From Denitratimonas tolerans (GTDB lineage: Bacteria > Pseudomonadota > Gammaproteobacteria > Xanthomonadales > Xanthomonadaceae), in the NCBI RefSeq assembly GCF_037203605.1, contig NZ_JBBDHC010000016.1:1-64000 (forward strand): a stretch of DNA of 64,000 nucleotides, read 5' to 3'. A model generated the notes under the pieces. It saw only the letters and a program-made list of their open reading frames with translations, ran no database searches and was not told the DNA's origin. This document shows, in pieces, positions 50,968 to 60,159 of this stretch. Positions within the stretch are counted from its first letter, which is position 1, and each line of letters starts with the position of its first letter. A program made the position numbers and the translations under genes.

Positions 50968-52213
50968 GCGCGCGCACCTGTCGCTGGCACACGGGCTGCT
51001 GCTGGCCACGGTGGCGGTGCTGCCCTTCGGCGTGGCGGCCGAGCTGCCGGTGCTGGCCGGTGCCATTGCCGGACTGATTGCCCTCGCGCGCGGGCGCATC
51101 GACTGGGCGCTGCCGACGACGCGCCTGGCGCTTGTGCTGGGGCTGGCCTACTGGCTGCCCCAGCTTGCGTCGGCCCCGGACAGCCTGGCTCCGGAAAAGA
51201 GCTGGGTGGAAGTCGCGCTCGACCTGCGCTTCCTGCCCTTCCTCCTGTTCGTGGCGCAGCCGGTGCGCGAGGGGCAGGACGCCGGCCGCACGCTGCTGAC
51301 CGGCATCGCGGCGCTCACCCTGACCTGGTGCGCCGACGCGCTGCTGCAGGCCACGACCGGGCTGAGCCTGGGCGGTGCCGCCACCAGCGACCGCCTCAGC
51401 GGGATTTTTGGTGCCGGCAATCTCAAGCTCGGCGGCGTGATCGCGGTGCTGGCACCGTTCGCGCTCATCGCGGCCTGGCACAGGTTCCGCGCCTGGGGGC
51501 TGCTGGTCTGCTTCCTCGCGCTGCTGGTGGTGGTGCTCTTGGCCGGCGCGCGGGCAGCGTGGATCGGGCTGGCGCTGGGCAGCGGATTGGCGCTCTGGCA
51601 CCTGCTCGGCGGCCGCCGAGCGCTGCTCGGGCTGGTTGCCGCAATGGTCCTGGTCGCGCTGGTTTCGGCGCTGGGCTACGTGTCGTCCGAACGTTTCGCG
51701 CAGCGCCTCGATCGCACCGCAGCGGCGCTCGGCGCTGACCACGACGGCATCGAGCACGCGCTGTCGGGCCGCCTGGCCATCTGGGACGTGGCCTGGCGCA
51801 TGGGCGAGGACCATCCGGTCAACGGCGTGGGCGTGCGCGCCTTCCGCCATGCCTATCCCGATTACGCGGCACCGGATGATGTATTCGTCGATGCGCAGAC
51901 CGGGCAGGGGGCCTTCCACGCCCACCAGATCATGCTGGAATTGTGGAGCGAAACCGGCGCGATCGGGCTGGCCTGCTGGCTGCTTGCCGTGCTGTTCGGC
52001 TGGCGCGGCTGGCGACGCCAGCCCGCGAACGCACGAGCGCGCGCGATGCCCGCGGCCATCGCGCTGGTGGTGGCGCTGTTTCCGGTCAACACGCACTACG
52101 CGGTCTATTCCGCCTTCTGGGGCCTGCTCCTGATCTGGCTGGTCGGCATCTGGCTGGCGCTCCTGGCCGGTGCCGCGGATCCGTCAGCAGACGCGGCGCA
52201 CCCCGGCCGCTGA
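50957..52213 (+). CDS. waaL: O-antigen ligase/polymerase family protein
   Basis: A 418-residue polytopic inner-membrane protein with about 11-12 hydrophobic helices and a large periplasmic loop containing SGRLAIWDVAWRMGEDHPVNGVGVRAFRHAYPDYA and AFHAHQIMLELWSETGAIG, the signature of the Wzy_C/O-antigen ligase family with its catalytic-type His. It would attach O-antigen to lipid A-core at the periplasmic face. Wzy polymerase cannot be excluded, but the neighbourhood (core glycosyltransferase, lpxL, waaA) favours ligase. It overlaps the preceding gene by 11 bp. Confidence 0.8.
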   Translation: MAAERAHLSLAHGLLLATVAVLPFGVAAELPVLAGAIAGLIALARGRIDWALPTTRLALVLGLAYWLPQLASAPDSLAPEKSWVEVALDLRFLPFLLFVAQPVREGQDAGRTLLTGIAALTLTWCADALLQATTGLSLGGAATSDRLSGIFGAGNLKLGGVIAVLAPFALIAAWHRFRAWGLLVCFLALLVVVLLAGARAAWIGLALGSGLALWHLLGGRRALLGLVAAMVLVALVSALGYVSSERFAQRLDRTAAALGADHDGIEHALSGRLAIWDVAWRMGEDHPVNGVGVRAFRHAYPDYAAPDDVFVDAQTGQGAFHAHQIMLELWSETGAIGLACWLLAVLFGWRGWRRQPANARARAMPAAIALVVALFPVNTHYAVYSAFWGLLLIWLVGIWLALLAGAADPSADAAHPGR

Positions 52214-52302
52214 TGGCTCCGCCGCGCCGCGACAGCGCGCCGCTGCATTCGCGCGCCGCTGCGGCTATGGTGACCGGCCGTCCACGCCGTGAGGTCATCC
52301 CC

Positions 52303-52863
52303 ATGCGATCCCTGTCCACGTTTTGCCTGCTCGCCGCCTCCGGCGTCGCCTTCGCCTCGCCGGCCGATGACTTCTGGCGCGAGCTTTCGAGCCTCTGCGG
52401 CAAGTCCTACACCGGCCAGGTGGTGCAGGAACCGGCCGGCGACGACGGTTTCGCCGGCAAGCGCCTGGTGATGCACGTGCGCGACTGCGGTGCCGATCGC
52501 ATCCGCGTCCCGTTCGTCGTGGGCGAGGATCTCTCGCGCACCTGGGTGCTGACCCGCAGGGGCGACCGGATCGAGCTCAAGCACGACCACCGCCACGCCG
52601 ACGGCACGCCGGAGGAGGTCACGATGTACGGTGGCACCACCGCCAACGCCGGGCGCGCCGATGCGCAGTATTTTCCGGCCGACGAGGAAACCCGCCGGGT
52701 CATCGAATACGCCTTCTCCAACGTCTGGTCGATGCGGCTGGTGCCGGGCAAGACCTTCAGCTACGGCGTGCAGCGCCTCGGCACCGAGCGGGTGTTCCAG
52801 GTGGATTTCGATCTGCAGAACGCCGTGGACGCGCCGCCCGCGCCCTGGGGCTGGAGCGACTGA
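52303..52863 (+). CDS. Secreted protein of unknown function
   Basis: A 186-residue protein with a signal peptide (MRSLSTFCLLAASGVAFAS) and a compact domain: FWRELSSLCGKSYTGQVVQEP, VMHVRDCGADRIRVPFVVGEDLSRTWVL, LKHDHRHADGTPEEVTMYGG, and IEYAFSNVWSMRLVPGKTFSYG. Two conserved-looking cysteines and several histidines are visible. No family was assigned. The size and beta-rich pattern suggest a periplasmic barrel protein. It lies 90 bp after the O-antigen ligase and converges on lpxL. Confidence 0.65.
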   Translation: MRSLSTFCLLAASGVAFASPADDFWRELSSLCGKSYTGQVVQEPAGDDGFAGKRLVMHVRDCGADRIRVPFVVGEDLSRTWVLTRRGDRIELKHDHRHADGTPEEVTMYGGTTANAGRADAQYFPADEETRRVIEYAFSNVWSMRLVPGKTFSYGVQRLGTERVFQVDFDLQNAVDAPPAPWGWSD

Positions 52864-52876
52864 ACACCGGCGCGCC

Positions 52877-53815
52877 TCAGTCGTAGACCGGTGCCGCGCC
52901 CTCGGGACGGCGCTTGAAGCGCTTGTGCAGCCACAGGTACTGCGCCGGTGCCTCGCGCGCCATCGCCTCGATCGCGGCCATCACCCGCGCGGTGTCGGCG
53001 GCGGCGTCGGTGCCGGGAAAATCCTCGAACGGCGGCTTGACCTCCAACCGGTAGCTGCCGTCGGCCTCGCGCCGGTGGAAGAAGGCCAGCACGGCGGCAC
53101 CGGACAGGCGCGCGAGCTGGTGGGTGGAGGTGAGGCTGCGCGCCGGCTCGCCGAAGAACGGCACGAACACGTTGTCGCCGCGCAGCGTGTCCTGGTCGGG
53201 CGCGAACCACAGCACGCCGCCCTGCTTGAGGTGGCGCAGCGCCGGCCGCAGCTCGTCGCGCCCGAACATGGCGCTGGCGTAGCGCAGCCGGCCGCGCTTG
53301 ACCGCCCACTCCATCGCGGCGGTGTCGTGCGGACGATACATGCCGGCAACGGGAACCACGTCGCACAGCAGGCGTCCGCAGATTTCCAGGGTCATGAAGT
53401 GCCCGGAGATCAGGATCACGCCGCGCCCGCCGGCGTGCGCCTTTTGCAGGTGCTCGACGCCGATCAGGCGGGCATCGCGGCGCATCGGCGCGATCGAGCC
53501 CCACCAGGCGCGCGCGAACTCGAACAGGCCGATGCCCAGCGCGCGGAAGTTTTCGCGCGCCAGCGCCGCACGCCAGCCCGCGTCACGCTCGGGAAAGCAC
53601 AGCGCGAGGTTGGTTTCGACCACGCGCCGGCGCGATCGCAGCGTTCGGTGCAGGAACCCCCCAATCGCGCTTCCCAGCGCACGCTGCACGCCCCAGGGAA
53701 GCTGTGCGGCCAGCCACAGCGCGCCGATGCCGATCCACACCGGCCAGTGGCGCGGGGCCAGCGGCGGAGAGGGCAGCGGGAGCACGGGCGGCAGGGGACG
53801 GTCTGGGGCGGGCAT
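52877..53815 (-). CDS. lpxL: Lipid A acyltransferase (LpxL/HtrB family)
   Basis: A 312-residue late acyltransferase of lipid A. One N-terminal membrane helix is followed by VVETNLALCFPERD, ILISGHFMTLEICG (the HX4E-type active site, His near residue 139), MYRPHDTAAMEW and APDQDTLRGDNVFVPFFGEPA. It adds a secondary acyl chain to Kdo2-lipid IVA. The E. coli motif is HX4D/E, present here as H-F-M-T-L-E. It is divergent from waaA with about 50 bp between starts, a conserved pairing because WaaA makes its substrate. Confidence 0.92.
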   Translation of the reverse strand: MPAPDRPLPPVLPLPSPPLAPRHWPVWIGIGALWLAAQLPWGVQRALGSAIGGFLHRTLRSRRRVVETNLALCFPERDAGWRAALARENFRALGIGLFEFARAWWGSIAPMRRDARLIGVEHLQKAHAGGRGVILISGHFMTLEICGRLLCDVVPVAGMYRPHDTAAMEWAVKRGRLRYASAMFGRDELRPALRHLKQGGVLWFAPDQDTLRGDNVFVPFFGEPARSLTSTHQLARLSGAAVLAFFHRREADGSYRLEVKPPFEDFPGTDAAADTARVMAAIEAMAREAPAQYLWLHKRFKRRPEGAAPVYD

Positions 53816-53852
53816 GCGCGGCGTGAGGACAGCACGCGCCCATGGTAGCGGC

Positions 53853-53858
53853 TATCCT
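53853..53858 (+). promoter_or_regulatory. Putative -10 of waaA (leaderless)
   Basis: TATCCT ends 8 bases before the ATG at 53866, which has no Shine-Dalgarno. Transcription would begin at or next to the A of the ATG, supporting this start over the ATG at 53842. Confidence 0.4.
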
Positions 53859-53865
53859 TTCGCCG

Positions 53866-55194
53866 ATGGCTTATCTCCCGCGAACCGCACGGTTTGGCAG
53901 CGCGCTGCGGCGGCTTTCCTACACCGTGGTGCTGTACCTGCTGACGCCGGTGATTTTCTATCGCCTGGTGTTCCGGGGGCTGCGCGCGCGCGGCTATTTT
54001 TCGCGCTGGTTCGAGCGCTTCGGCTTCTTCCCGGACCCGGCCATCATCTCCTCGATCTGGGTGCACGCGGTCTCGGTGGGCGAGGTCAACGCCGCCGCGC
54101 CGCTGATCGACGCCCTGCGCCAGCGCTATCCCGACGAGCTGATGGTGGTCACGACGGTCACGCCGACCGGCTCGGACCGGGTGCGCCAGCTCTGGGGCGA
54201 GGAGGTGTTCCACGTCTACCTGCCCTACGACCTCCCGGGCGCGGTGCGGCGCTTCCTCATCCGGGTACGCCCGCGCATCGCGGTGATCATGGAAACCGAG
54301 ATCTGGCCGAACCTGTTTCGCCAGTGCGAGCGGCGCGGGGTGCCGGTGGTGATCGCCAACGGGCGGCTGTCGCGCAAGTCGCTGGACGGCTACGGGCCGG
54401 TGCGGCCGCTGGTGCGCGCCGCGATCCGCAGCGCCACCTTCATCGCCGCCCAGTCGCAGCGCGACGCGCAGCGCTTCCTGGAGCTTGGCGCGCGGCCCGA
54501 CCGGGTGCGGGTGGTCGGCAACCTCAAATACGACATGCAGGTGCCCGAGTCGCTCGTTCCGCAGGCGGCGCAGTGGCGCGAGCAGTGGGGAAAGCAGCGC
54601 CCGGTCTGGATCGCGGCCAGCACCCACGAGGGCGAGGAGCTGCCGGTGATCGAGGCGCACTCGCACCTGCTGCGGCGCTTTCCCGACGCCCTGCTGCTGG
54701 TCGCGCCGCGCCATCCGGAGCGCTTCCGGCCGATGGTGCAACTGTGCCGCAGCTACGGTTTCCTCACCGCCTGCCGCAGTGAAGACGGTCTGGCGCGACC
54801 GGAAACCCAGTGCTTCGTCATCGACACCCTCGGCGAGCTGGTTTCCTTCTGCGCCGCGGCCGACGTGGCCTTCGTGGCCGGCAGCCTGGATCCCATCGGC
54901 GGCCACAACGTGCTGGAACCGGCGGCGCTGGGCGTGCCGGTGATGGTGGGGCCAAACACCTTCAACTTTGCCGATGTGACCGAACTGCTGGTCGATCGCG
55001 GGGCCTGCCTGCGCATCACCGACGCCGAAAGCCTCGCAGGCGCACTGCAGCGCCTCCTGGGGCAGCCCGAGCTGCGCCGCGAGATGGGCGAGATCGCGAT
55101 GGCGGTGGTGGAGTCGGAGCGCGGCGCGGCAGTCCGCACCCTGGAAATCGTTCACCGTACCCTGGCCGGCAAGACGCCCGTGACGATGCATTGA
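53866..55194 (+). CDS. waaA: 3-deoxy-D-manno-octulosonic acid transferase WaaA
   Basis: A 442-residue GT30 Kdo transferase that adds Kdo to lipid IVA. It starts with a membrane anchor (RLSYTVVLYLLTPVIFYRLVF), then GYFSRWFERFGFF, IWVHAVSVGEVNAAAPLI with the catalytic Glu, VVTTVTPTGSDRV, METEIWPNLFRQC and the C-terminal SLDPIGGHNVLEPAALGVPV. An ATG at 53842 would add eight residues; 53866 is chosen because of the -10-like element just before it and the room needed for the divergent lpxL promoter. Confidence 0.95.
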   Translation: MAYLPRTARFGSALRRLSYTVVLYLLTPVIFYRLVFRGLRARGYFSRWFERFGFFPDPAIISSIWVHAVSVGEVNAAAPLIDALRQRYPDELMVVTTVTPTGSDRVRQLWGEEVFHVYLPYDLPGAVRRFLIRVRPRIAVIMETEIWPNLFRQCERRGVPVVIANGRLSRKSLDGYGPVRPLVRAAIRSATFIAAQSQRDAQRFLELGARPDRVRVVGNLKYDMQVPESLVPQAAQWREQWGKQRPVWIAASTHEGEELPVIEAHSHLLRRFPDALLLVAPRHPERFRPMVQLCRSYGFLTACRSEDGLARPETQCFVIDTLGELVSFCAAADVAFVAGSLDPIGGHNVLEPAALGVPVMVGPNTFNFADVTELLVDRGACLRITDAESLAGALQRLLGQPELRREMGEIAMAVVESERGAAVRTLEIVHRTLAGKTPVTMH

Positions 55195-55294
55195 GGCTGG
55201 GAATCGGGAATCGGGAAAAGCGTCTGGCGCGAGAATGGCTTGTGCCACACTGCCCGACCCGCGTCGGCTGGCGCGACTCCGGTGTCCGTTGCCC

Positions 55295-56788
55295 ATGAAA
55301 CTTCACAAGGCCCTGCTGTGCGCCGCGTTCTGGTGGTTCTTTCCCGGCGCACAGGCCGCCGAGGTGGACCACGCCGTCGAGGCGGCGCTTGCCGCGCGCG
55401 GCGCGGCGGATGTCCTGATCCTGCTTGACGACCAGGCCCGACCGGCGCTGACACCGCTGTCGCCGACGGCCGCGCCGCGCCTGCGCCGGCGCGCTCTGGT
55501 GGAGGCGCTGCGCGACCGCGCGGCGCTGCAGCAGGCCGCGCTGGGTGACTGGCTGGCGTCGCGCGGCGTCGCACACCGCCGGTTCTGGCTGGTGAACGCG
55601 ATCCAGGCGTCGATCGGCCCCGTCGAGCTGGCGGCGCTCTCCACGCGCGAGGGCGTTGCCCGGATTGCGGCGAACCCCTCCATCGCGCTGCGCCTTGCGC
55701 CTGCAAGCGTGCCTGGTCTTCGTCCTGCCGCGACGACGGGCGTGGAATGGGGCGTGGCGAAGATCCGCGCGCCCGAGGCCTGGGCCGCCGGCGTCACCGG
55801 GCAGGGCGTGGTAATCGGCGGTCAGGACACCGGCTACCAGTGGGACCACCCTGCGCTCAAGGCGCAGTACCGCGGCTGGAACGGTAGCAGCGCCAGCCAT
55901 GCCCGCAGCTGGCATGACGCCATCCACCCCGGAGCCCCGGCCAACAACTGCGGCTACGACGCCCCCGCCCCCTGCGATGACCACGGTCACGGCACCCACA
56001 CCGCCGGCACCTTCGCCGGCGACGACGGCGGGGCCAACCGGATCGGCGTGGCACCCGGCGCGCGCTGGATCGGCTGCCGCAACATGGCCGCCGGCAACGG
56101 CACTCCGGCCACCTACATCGAGTGCATGCAGTGGTTCCTGGCACCGACCGATCCGGCCGGCAACGATCCCGATCCCGACTACGCCCCCGACATCATTTCC
56201 AACTCCTGGGGCTGCCCGGCCTCGGAGGGCTGCACCGTGGGCAACGAGCTGGCCGGCGCGGTCCAGACCCTGGTGGAGGCGGGAATCTTCTTCGTCGCGG
56301 CGGCCGGAAACGACGGGTCGACCTGCGGCTCGATCCTCGATGCGCCGGCGACCTACGACGCCAGCTTCGTGGTCGGTGCCACCACGGCGACCGATGCCAT
56401 CACCGGTTTCTCCAGCCGCGGCCCGGTGGCCGGTGCCGCGGCCGCGCGTCCGGACGTGATCGCGCCCGGCTCCGGCGTGCGCTCCGCCGTCCTCGGCAAC
56501 GCCTACAGCTCCATGAGCGGCACCAGCATGGCGACCCCGCACGTCGCCGGAGTCGCGGCGCTGATGATGGACGCCAACCCGGCGCTCAAGGGCCATCCGC
56601 AGGAAGTCGCCGCGCTGCTGCGCGCCACCGCCGTGCGCGACGGCATCACCGATCCGTACCGAACCAGCTGCGGCGGCCTGAGCCTGGGCACCTGGCCCAA
56701 CCACCAGGCCGGCTGGGGCCGCATCGACGCCTGGGCCGCGGTGCAGGCCGCAACCCCCGACGTGTTCTCGGATGGGTTCGAGGGCTGA
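55295..56788 (+). CDS. Secreted subtilisin-like serine protease (S8)
   Basis: A 497-residue exported subtilase. Signal peptide MKLHKALLCAAFWWFFPGAQA; an inhibitor-like prodomain to about residue 140; catalytic Asp178 in GGQDTGYQWDH, His232 in DDHGHGTHTAG, and Ser411 in SSMSGTSMATPHVAGVAA; the oxyanion Asn lies in VAAAGNDGSTCG. It is complete, unlike the decayed subtilase at 37-40 kb, and is not closely similar to it in the prodomain. It ends DVFSDGFEG, the C-terminal motif shared with two other exported proteins here. GGGAATCGGGAATCGGGA tandem repeats lie just upstream (55199-55218). Confidence 0.93.
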   Translation: MKLHKALLCAAFWWFFPGAQAAEVDHAVEAALAARGAADVLILLDDQARPALTPLSPTAAPRLRRRALVEALRDRAALQQAALGDWLASRGVAHRRFWLVNAIQASIGPVELAALSTREGVARIAANPSIALRLAPASVPGLRPAATTGVEWGVAKIRAPEAWAAGVTGQGVVIGGQDTGYQWDHPALKAQYRGWNGSSASHARSWHDAIHPGAPANNCGYDAPAPCDDHGHGTHTAGTFAGDDGGANRIGVAPGARWIGCRNMAAGNGTPATYIECMQWFLAPTDPAGNDPDPDYAPDIISNSWGCPASEGCTVGNELAGAVQTLVEAGIFFVAAAGNDGSTCGSILDAPATYDASFVVGATTATDAITGFSSRGPVAGAAAARPDVIAPGSGVRSAVLGNAYSSMSGTSMATPHVAGVAALMMDANPALKGHPQEVAALLRATAVRDGITDPYRTSCGGLSLGTWPNHQAGWGRIDAWAAVQAATPDVFSDGFEG

Positions 56789-56789
56789 G

Positions 56790-56807
56790 GCCCGCCCCCG
56801 CGCGGGC
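56790..56807 (+). terminator. Hairpin after the subtilase gene
   Basis: A 6-bp stem (GCCCGC/GCGGGC) with a 6-nt loop starts 2 bases after the stop codon. Only TTCCTG follows, so termination strength is doubtful. Confidence 0.4.
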
Positions 56808-56852
56808 TTCCTGACGGAAGTCAAGTCCGGGCATGAACGCGGCGTGACGCAC

Positions 56853-56881
56853 TTGTTATGAAATCGTTGCAGGATCAGAAT
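56853..56881 (+). promoter_or_regulatory. Putative promoter of the TonB receptor gene
   Basis: TTGTTA (56853-56858), 17 bp, CAGAAT (56876-56881). The leader to the ATG at 56950 would be about 60 bases and contains the ribosome site AAGGGG. Confidence 0.35.
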
Positions 56882-56949
56882 CGGCTGGCCAGACCTTCTG
56901 CGGCCCGGCACAAGGGTGCATCTTTCCAATCATCAAGGGGTTTCAAACC

Positions 56950-59900
56950 ATGGCATCTCGCTCTATCACCAGGGGCCTGAGGCGCAGTGCGCTGACGGTC
57001 GCGCTGGGTCTGTGCTTCGTCGGCGGCGTTCAGGCCCAGACGAACGTCGCGGGCGCAGTGACCGGTCGCGCCAGCGCCGGTGACACCATCACCATCACCA
57101 ATCCGGCCACCGGCTTCAGCCGCACCATCACGGTCGATTCCAGCGGTTCCTACCGCTTCTCCCAGCTCCCGACCGGCCAGTACCAGGTCAGCCGCAACGG
57201 GGCGGATGCGCGCAACGTCGTGGTCAACGTCGGCGGTGCGACCAACGTGGACTTCTCCGCGGCCGCGCGCCTCGACACGGTGGAAGTGGTCGGCGGCGGC
57301 GTGATCAACCCGATCGACGTGTCCTCGGTCGAATCCAGCACCATCATGACCGCCGCGCAGATCGCCCGGCTCCCGGTCGCGCGCGACACCACCGCCGTGG
57401 CGCTGCTGGCACCGGGTACGGTGAAAGGCGATGCGGCGTTCGGCAACCTGGCGTCCTTCGGCGGCGCGTCGGTGGCCGAGAACCAGTACTTCTTCAACGG
57501 TTTCAACATCACCAACACCTTCAACAACCTCGATTTCGCCGCGATCCCGTTCGAGGCGATCGCCGAGCAGCAGACCAAGACCGGCGGCTACGGCGCCGAG
57601 TTCGGCCGCTCCACCGGCGGCGTGGTGAACCAGGTGTCCAAGCGTGGTTCCAACGAGTTCCACGCCGGCGGCAACCTGTTCTGGTCGCCCGAAAGCCTGG
57701 TCGAAACCCGCCGCAGCTACTACCTCAACGACGGTACGCTCTCGGCCGACCGCAGCAACAACACGACCGGCACGGCGCTGACCGGCGCGGTCTGGGCCAG
57801 CGGCGCGCTGGTGCAGGATCGCCTCTTTGCCTACGGCCTGCTGCAGTACAGCGACCAGGGCGGCAGCGAGGCTTTTTCGTCTTCGCGCGGCTTCAGCACC
57901 TCGCAGACCAGCACCCAGCCCAAGTGGCTGGTGAAGCTCGACTGGAACATCAACGACAGCAACATCCTCGAGTTCACCGGCATCTCCGACCGCCGCAAGT
58001 ACGAGACCGACTATTTCTCGACCAAGTACGACGACCCGGTCAGCCCGATCAACCCGCAGTTCGACCAGTTCAAGGGCACCGAATACAACCGTGCCGGCGG
58101 CGAAACCTACATCGCCAAGTACACCGGCTACCTCACCGATGCCATCACCCTGTCGGCGCTGGCCGGCACCAGCACCTCGGCGCGTGAAAACTACTCGGTC
58201 ACCGCCGACGGCACTCGCAACTCCTATCAGGGCACGGTGGGCCAGCCCGCCAACGGCTGCCCGGTGATCACCGACGCGCGTCCTTCCGCGGTCAACCGGC
58301 AGGTGCCGTCGATCTCCGGCTGCGCGCTGGCCAACTTCCTCGGCCGTCCCGATGCGGAAGACACCCGCGACCAGTTCCGCGTCGATCTCGAATGGCTGTT
58401 CGGCGACCACATGCTGCGCGGCGGCGTGGACATCGACAACTTCGAGTCCGTCGCCGGCGAGTCCTATTCGGGCGGCGCGGTGTGGCGCTACGGCCGCTAT
58501 GCGTCGACCGGCTACACCGGCGAGAACGAGGTGGTGCGCAAGCGCGTGTTCCAGTCCGGTTCGACCGTGGCGGTCGACCAGACCGCGTTCTACATCGAAG
58601 ACAGCTGGAACATCACCCCCAACTTCATGGCCTACCTCGGCCTGCGCTGGGACACCTTCGACAACATGAACGGCGACGGCGAGACCTTCGCCAAGATCAA
58701 GAACCAGTTCGCCCCGCGCCTGGGCTTCTCCTGGGACGTGAAGGGTGACTCCAGCCTCAAGGTGTTCGGCAACGCCGGCCGCTACGCCCTGCCGCTGACT
58801 GCCACCGTGGCGGTGCGCGGTGCCTCCAAGTCGCTCTACAGCGAGGAGTTCTTCACCTACACCGGCGTCGATCCGGCCACCGGCGCGCCGATCGGCCTGG
58901 TGCGCATCGACAACCCGGCCAACGGTCGCCCGATCCGCTACCTCAACAACGAGTTCGGCGTCGGCAAGAATCCCGAGACCATTGCCGACCAGGGCCTCAA
59001 GCCGATGTACCAGGACGAGTACATCTTCGGCTTCCAGAAGCAGCTCGCCGACAACCTGTCGCTGGGCACCCGCGTGGTGCGCCGCGACCTGAAGGCCGCG
59101 ATCGACGACCAGTGCGACTACCGCCCGATCATCGAGTGGGCGCTGGCCAACGGCTTCACCGACGACGGCGGCATCTTCATCGAGCCGGAAGACAAGACCC
59201 AGGACAGCGACATCGCGGTCTACAACCCGGGCTTCGCCTTCTGCCACCTCTACAACCCGGGCCGCGATTCCACCTTCAAGATGGACATCAACGGCGACGG
59301 TACCCTGGAAGAGGTGAAGCTCACCGCCGACCAGCTCGGGCCGGACGCCAAGCGCACCTACACGGCGGTCGAAGTGTTCTTCGAGACCAGCTGGGACCGC
59401 GCCTTCCTGCAGGGCTCGTACACCTGGTCCAAGAGCCGCGGCAACACCGAGGGCGGCGTGAAGTCCGACATCGGCCAGGACGACACCGGCACCACCCAGG
59501 ACTTCGACTACCCCGAGCTGATGGAGGGTGCCGACGGCTACCTGCCCAACGACCGCCGCCACAGCTTCAAGCTGTTCGGTGCCTACGACGTGACCGACAC
59601 GGTGACGGTGGGCGCGGCGCTGATCATGCAGTCGGGCCGGCCGATCAACTGCTTCGGCTTCCACCCGACCGACTCGGGCTACGGCAACAGCTACTTCTAC
59701 TGCGAGGGCGAGCTCAAGCCGCGCGGCACCTCCGGCCGTACGCCGTGGACCCGCACCCTGGACCTGAACGTGCAGTGGCGTCCGGCCTTCGCCGAGGATC
59801 GCCTGACCCTCAAGATGGACGTGTTCAACGTCTTCGACAGCCAGCGCGAGACCTCGGTCAACGAGTTCGGCGAAGACTCCGCCGGCAACTGGCAGCCGAA

Positions 59901-59970
59901 CGTGTGGCAGTCGGCCACCGGTTACCAGGCACCGCGCTCGGTGCGCTTCATGGTGCAGTACGACTTCTGA
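56950..59970 (+). CDS. Oar-like TonB-dependent receptor
   Basis: A 1006-residue outer-membrane receptor. Signal peptide ending VGGVQAQ; a carboxypeptidase-regulatory-like domain (residues about 31-100, ATGFSRTITVDSSGSYRFSQLPTGQY); a plug domain (SSTIMTAAQIARLPVARDTTAVALLAPG, YFFNGFNITNTFNN, GGYGAEFGRSTGGVVN); then a beta-barrel ending in the aromatic signature RFMVQYDF. This architecture is the Oar/carboxypeptidase-regulatory group abundant in xanthomonads. The ligand is unknown. Two TPR-sulfotransferases follow after a strong terminator. The start is placed where the signal peptide begins. Confidence 0.92.
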   Translation: MASRSITRGLRRSALTVALGLCFVGGVQAQTNVAGAVTGRASAGDTITITNPATGFSRTITVDSSGSYRFSQLPTGQYQVSRNGADARNVVVNVGGATNVDFSAAARLDTVEVVGGGVINPIDVSSVESSTIMTAAQIARLPVARDTTAVALLAPGTVKGDAAFGNLASFGGASVAENQYFFNGFNITNTFNNLDFAAIPFEAIAEQQTKTGGYGAEFGRSTGGVVNQVSKRGSNEFHAGGNLFWSPESLVETRRSYYLNDGTLSADRSNNTTGTALTGAVWASGALVQDRLFAYGLLQYSDQGGSEAFSSSRGFSTSQTSTQPKWLVKLDWNINDSNILEFTGISDRRKYETDYFSTKYDDPVSPINPQFDQFKGTEYNRAGGETYIAKYTGYLTDAITLSALAGTSTSARENYSVTADGTRNSYQGTVGQPANGCPVITDARPSAVNRQVPSISGCALANFLGRPDAEDTRDQFRVDLEWLFGDHMLRGGVDIDNFESVAGESYSGGAVWRYGRYASTGYTGENEVVRKRVFQSGSTVAVDQTAFYIEDSWNITPNFMAYLGLRWDTFDNMNGDGETFAKIKNQFAPRLGFSWDVKGDSSLKVFGNAGRYALPLTATVAVRGASKSLYSEEFFTYTGVDPATGAPIGLVRIDNPANGRPIRYLNNEFGVGKNPETIADQGLKPMYQDEYIFGFQKQLADNLSLGTRVVRRDLKAAIDDQCDYRPIIEWALANGFTDDGGIFIEPEDKTQDSDIAVYNPGFAFCHLYNPGRDSTFKMDINGDGTLEEVKLTADQLGPDAKRTYTAVEVFFETSWDRAFLQGSYTWSKSRGNTEGGVKSDIGQDDTGTTQDFDYPELMEGADGYLPNDRRHSFKLFGAYDVTDTVTVGAALIMQSGRPINCFGFHPTDSGYGNSYFYCEGELKPRGTSGRTPWTRTLDLNVQWRPAFAEDRLTLKMDVFNVFDSQRETSVNEFGEDSAGNWQPNVWQSATGYQAPRSVRFMVQYDF

Positions 59971-59993
59971 TCCACCCGTGCCGCAATCCCTTC

Positions 59994-60022
59994 GACGGCC
60001 GCCTCGCGCGGCCGTCTTTTTT
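59994..60022 (+). terminator. Strong intrinsic terminator after the TonB receptor
   Basis: A 9-bp GC stem (59994-60002 with 60008-60016), a 5-nt loop and a T6 run. Confidence 0.9.
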
Positions 60023-60046
60023 GTTGCCGCCGTCCGTGGCGGCAAC
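60023..60046. repeat. Second hairpin directly after the terminator
   Basis: A perfect 9-bp stem GTTGCCGCC/GGCGGCAAC with a 6-nt loop begins at the base after the T-run of the preceding terminator. It may be a back-up terminator or an mRNA 3'-end element. Confidence 0.5.
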
Positions 60047-60099
60047 CCGTCGGGCCATCGCTGCGCGATGTCGAAAACGTGCTCCAGGCAGTTTTTTGG

Positions 60100-60128
60100 G
60101 TGACCCGGCAAATCATCCGGGCTAGAGT
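60100..60128 (+). promoter_or_regulatory. Putative promoter of the sulfotransferase pair
   Basis: GTGACC (60100-60105), 17 bp, TAGAGT (60123-60128), 31 bases before the ATG at 60160. Confidence 0.4.
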
Positions 60129-60159
60129 CATCGTCCCGGACCCACAGGATTCCCGCGCG

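Noticed and set aside
55199..55218. GGGAATCGGGAATCGGGA tandem repeat as a CRISPR or regulatory array
   Set aside because: Only two to three 7-bp units without spacers; similar short GGGAATCGG strings occur elsewhere (12080-12090). It is a simple microrepeat.
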